Positions 6,764 to 9,338 of a DNA stretch of 9,338 nucleotides are shown here, in pieces. The position numbers were made by a program, and so were the translations under genes. The DNA comes from CAYYAQ01 sp964469555 (GTDB lineage Bacteria; Planctomycetota; UBA1135; UBA2386), in assembly GCA_964469555.1 (NCBI GenBank), contig CAYYAQ010000197.1, positions 1 through 9,338 on the forward strand, read 5' to 3'. The notes beneath the pieces are model-generated. The model was given only the letters and a program-made list of their open reading frames with translations, did not search any database and had not been told where the DNA came from. Every line of letters starts with the position of its first letter. Within the stretch, counting starts at the first letter, position 1.

Positions 6764-7522
6764 ATGGACACCCCCCTGGCCTTCGAAGCGAACGCCCAAA
6801 ACTTCCAGTCCGTCGTGATGGAGCGGTCGATGACCGTGCCCGTCCTGCTCGACTTCTTCGCCGACTGGTCTGGGCCGTGCAAGCAGCTCGCGCGGGTCCT
6901 GGGCGAGGTTCTCGACGAGTACGGCGGTGCCTTCGTCGTGGCCAAGATCGACTCCGACAAGGAAACCCAGCTCAGTCAGGCATTCCAGGTGCAGAGCATC
7001 CCGTTCTGCGTCCTCGTGCAAGAGGGTCGGCCCGTGGACGCGTTCGGGGGGGCGCAGACCGAAGAACAGCTGCGAGAGTTCCTCGGCAAGCACGGCGTGG
7101 TGCCTGCGGGGGTCGAACTCGTGCCGCCGGAAGACGACCCGGATTCCCCGGAGGGTCGACTGCAGGCCGCGCGCGACGCTTCGCGCGGTGGGGATGTCGG
7201 CGCCGTGCGGGCAGCGCTTGCAGGGTTCCCCGAGGAGAGTCCGCTGCTGCGCGACCGGGACAACCTGCTCGGTGGACTGGAATTCCTCGAAGCAGAAATG
7301 ACCGGTGACGAGGAGGCGAGCAAGCACCTGGCCGCGGCCCGCGAGCACTTCCTTGCCGGTCGATGGGAGGATGCGCTCGGGGCGATCGTAAATTCGGCCC
7401 AGGCAGACCGCGCGTACGGCGGCGGGCTCGCCAGGAAGGCGATGTTGTTGGTCCAGGGGACGCTTGGTGCGACCGAGGCCGTGGACGAGTACCGGCGACG
7501 TCTTGCGATCGCGCTGTACTGA
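6764..7522 (+). CDS. cnoX: CnoX/YbbN-like thioredoxin-TPR co-chaperone
   Basis: This 252-residue protein has an N-terminal thioredoxin fold (about 1-112) and a C-terminal TPR-like helical domain (about 128-252), the order found in E. coli CnoX (YbbN, 284 residues). The last residues, DEYRRRLAIALY (241-252), closely match the E. coli end SKYRRQLYALLY, which I recall. CnoX protects unfolding proteins during oxidative stress and passes them to GroEL or DnaK. The active site reads WSGPC (35-39): the first cysteine of the thioredoxin CxxC is Ser36 and only Cys39 remains, as in the SQHC site of E. coli CnoX. The cis-proline is Pro80 in SIPF. The residue aligned with Cys63 of the E. coli protein is Ser64 here, while Cys82 lies just after the cis-proline. 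Ordinary disulfide reductase activity is therefore not expected; a holdase role is inferred. An in-frame GTG at 6737 with GAGG upstream could add nine residues, but homology starts after the ATG. Confidence 0.9.
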   Translation: MDTPLAFEANAQNFQSVVMERSMTVPVLLDFFADWSGPCKQLARVLGEVLDEYGGAFVVAKIDSDKETQLSQAFQVQSIPFCVLVQEGRPVDAFGGAQTEEQLREFLGKHGVVPAGVELVPPEDDPDSPEGRLQAARDASRGGDVGAVRAALAGFPEESPLLRDRDNLLGGLEFLEAEMTGDEEASKHLAAAREHFLAGRWEDALGAIVNSAQADRAYGGGLARKAMLLVQGTLGATEAVDEYRRRLAIALY

Positions 7523-7759
7523 GTTTCCGGTCGGCAGTGGATGGCTTCCAAGTCCGGTTGCGGCAAGCCTGTGGAATAGAAGTGATTCCTGCGCAGGCGG
7601 CCAATTAAATTACTCGGTTCCCTCGTCGACCGGGTGCCTCGGGGGCACGAACTGCCGTAGACTGGCTTGGTCCGCAGGTGTCAGGGTCGTGACTACCCTG
7701 CCCGCTGTCGGACCCACCTCCAGACCTAATCACCGTCGGCCGGCAGGAAGGTTGCCCTA
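7523..7759. other. Intergenic region and leader of the DUF1800 gene
   Basis: I see no gene in these 237 bases. An AT-rich patch, unusual for this DNA, at 7603-7612 contains TAAATT (7606-7611) and could be a -10 box, though no good -35 box sits at the right distance. A small hairpin GTGCC/GGCAC (7634-7638 with 7644-7648) follows. AGGAAGG at 7745-7751 is the strongest ribosome binding site in the window and fixes the start of the next gene. Confidence 0.5.
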
Positions 7760-9338
7760 ATGAGAAACATGACGAAGAAACGGTTGGGCTCCAGGCTCAA
7801 GCGTCGCGTGTCCCGGAATCCGATGCTGGGAACGACCAGTATCCAAGGCCAAGGCGTTGCCACCGCCGGCACCAACCCCGGAGGCGGCGGCAAGCCGCGC
7901 GGCGGGGGTGGTGGAACCGTCGAGTACGAGTTGACACCATGGATTCCCAGCACCACCGAACCCTTCGACCAGGCGAAAGCCGGGCACTTGATGCGCCGCG
8001 CCGGCTTCGGCGCCAGTCCGGAGCAGCTGGAGCAGATCGTCAAGATCGGGCCGCACCGGACGATCGACCTTCTGGTCATCCCGTCGACCGGGGGACTCCA
8101 GGAGTACGGCACGCAGATGCTGCCGTCCGGCGAGATCATCGACTTGTTCTACTCCATCGCTGGACAGCGGGCGCAGTGGATCCACGAGATGGCCACGTCC
8201 CCCTTCCCGCTGAAGGAGAAGATGGCGGTGTTCTGGCACGACCACTTCTCGGTCGGCTCGAACGGTGGTGCCATGATCCCGATGTTGTTGCCGCACATCA
8301 ACATCTTCCGCCGGCACGGCTTGGGCAAGTTCCGGGACATGTTGGTCGAGGTGAGCCGTGACCCTGCGATGCTCCAGTGGCTGGACAACCGGATCAACGG
8401 TCAGGGCGGCAAGATCAACGAGAACTACGGGCGCGAGATCCTCGAGCTCTACACGATGGGCGTCGACCGTGGCTACACGCAGATGGACGTCGAAGAGACC
8501 TCCAAGTGCTTCGCCGGCTGGTCGCTCTACAACTACAACCGGTTCAACTACAACGCGAGGTATGCCACGGCCGGATACGGGTGGAAGCTGGTCATGGGAC
8601 GTTACATCTGGGATGCGGTCCAGGAGCGGGAAGGGTACATCCTCATCGACCACGTCCTGCTTCAGAAGAGCACCGCGGAGTACCTGGTCAGCAAAATCTG
8701 GTCCTACTTCGTGACGGAACGCCCCACAGCGGTCGGACCACCGCAGAAGCTCTGGGACGACATCATCGTCGAGCTCGCCAAGCGCTGGATGAGCGCCAAA
8801 TACGACATCCGCGCGCTGATGTGGGTCATCCTGAGTTCCAACTACTTCTTCCAGAAGGCGCCGCGCCAGCTGGTCAAGAACCCCGTGGAAGCCATGGTCG
8901 GTGCCATCCGCAACCTCGGCACGCCGATGATCCAGCGATACGCGATTCTCGGCGCCCGGTTGGAAGGCATGGGCCTCGCTCTGCTGCGCTACGGCAACCC
9001 GTCAGGCTTGGACGACGGCGTGGCGTGGATCGACTCCCAGACTCTGATCGTCCGGTCGAATTACTACGATGAGCTGACGCAGTTCAGCAAGACGCGGGAT
9101 TTCCGGGTCAGTTGGAATCCGTTCACCGAACTCGCCCGCAAGAGCGTCACGAAGGCGAAGGGCATCGTGGATCACATGCTCAGCGTCCTCGTCGACGATG
9201 CCGTCCCCAACTCGGTGCGGCAGAGGCTCTACGACTTCATGGACTATTACGACGGCAGTCCGAATCCGGTGCGACTGCCCTATGACAGCTTGGCACGGTT
9301 TGATCAGAGACGCGATCGGAAGGTCCGGGGCCTTGCGC
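7760..9338 (+). CDS. DUF1800 family protein, 3' end cut by the window
   Basis: The frame is open from the ATG at 7760 through the window end (526 complete codons). AGGAAGG lies 8 bases before the start. Family landmarks are present: AGHLMRRAGFGASPEQLEQI (74-93), where the domain begins; FWHDHF (158-163); NYGREILELYTMGVDRGYT (222-240); and DVEETSKCFAGW (243-254), the typical metal-like His motif and GW region of DUF1800. The biochemical function of the family is unknown. Its genes are often followed by one for a DUF1501 protein, and the pair is common in Planctomycetota and other groups; the partner would lie beyond this window. The N-terminus is odd: a basic stretch (1-20) without a hydrophobic core, then a glycine-rich linker (41-52) before the domain, so I see no Sec or Tat signal peptide. 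Confidence 0.92.
   Translation, partial: MRNMTKKRLGSRLKRRVSRNPMLGTTSIQGQGVATAGTNPGGGGKPRGGGGGTVEYELTPWIPSTTEPFDQAKAGHLMRRAGFGASPEQLEQIVKIGPHRTIDLLVIPSTGGLQEYGTQMLPSGEIIDLFYSIAGQRAQWIHEMATSPFPLKEKMAVFWHDHFSVGSNGGAMIPMLLPHINIFRRHGLGKFRDMLVEVSRDPAMLQWLDNRINGQGGKINENYGREILELYTMGVDRGYTQMDVEETSKCFAGWSLYNYNRFNYNARYATAGYGWKLVMGRYIWDAVQEREGYILIDHVLLQKSTAEYLVSKIWSYFVTERPTAVGPPQKLWDDIIVELAKRWMSAKYDIRALMWVILSSNYFFQKAPRQLVKNPVEAMVGAIRNLGTPMIQRYAILGARLEGMGLALLRYGNPSGLDDGVAWIDSQTLIVRSNYYDELTQFSKTRDFRVSWNPFTELARKSVTKAKGIVDHMLSVLVDDAVPNSVRQRLYDFMDYYDGSPNPVRLPYDSLARFDQRRDRKVRGLA

Noticed and set aside
7757..8653. A 298-codon open frame on the minus strand opposite the DUF1800 gene
   Set aside because: Shadow-like composition with no domain; the plus strand carries several DUF1800 motifs.

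Overview
The window is GC-rich bacterial DNA, densely packed with genes. It carries two type IV pilus motor ATPase genes, a ribosomal protein L34 gene, a divergent pair of signalling genes, a TPR-type membrane-anchored protein, a CnoX/YbbN-type thioredoxin-TPR protein and the first part of a DUF1800 protein. The L34 with a basic N-terminus instead of the usual TYQPS stretch, the GAF-PP2C phosphatase, the weak ribosome binding sites and the DUF1800 gene together suggest a member of the Planctomycetota or a neighbouring phylum. This placement is an inference. There is no rRNA or unambiguous phylogenetic marker here, and L34 alone is too short to settle it.

Layout. 1-186: non-coding as far as I can see, with a possible promoter just before pilT. 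187-2949: pilT and pilB, separated by 3 bases and surely one transcript. 2950-3061: promoter and leader of rpmH. 3062-3196: rpmH (44 codons), easily missed by length cut-offs. 3197-3325: two hairpins between convergent genes. 4084-3326 (minus): STAS domain joined to a PilZ-like domain. 4085-4179: divergent promoter region with a dyad. 4180-5520: GAF plus PP2C/SpoIIE phosphatase. 5554-6480: membrane-anchored TPR-like protein, 33 bases downstream and probably co-transcribed with the phosphatase. 6481-6763: intergenic, with a terminator-like hairpin and a promoter candidate. 6764-7522: cnoX-like gene. 7523-7759: intergenic. 7760 to the window end: DUF1800 protein, cut by the window edge.

How the genes may work together. 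PilB and PilT drive extension and retraction of a type IV pilus; PilB has an N-terminal MshEN domain, the type that binds cyclic di-GMP in relatives. The divergent pair looks like two of the three parts of a partner-switching module. The STAS protein would be the anti-anti-sigma-like switch and the PP2C enzyme would dephosphorylate it, with the kinase encoded elsewhere. The switch protein also carries a PilZ-like C-terminal domain, so the region has two cyclic di-GMP-type folds within about 3 kb, both with imperfect binding motifs. A functional link between the module and the pilus motors is a hypothesis from proximity only. The CnoX-like protein is a stress co-chaperone and the DUF1800 gene is probably unrelated. 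I see no CRISPR array, tRNA, rRNA, insertion sequence or prophage gene.
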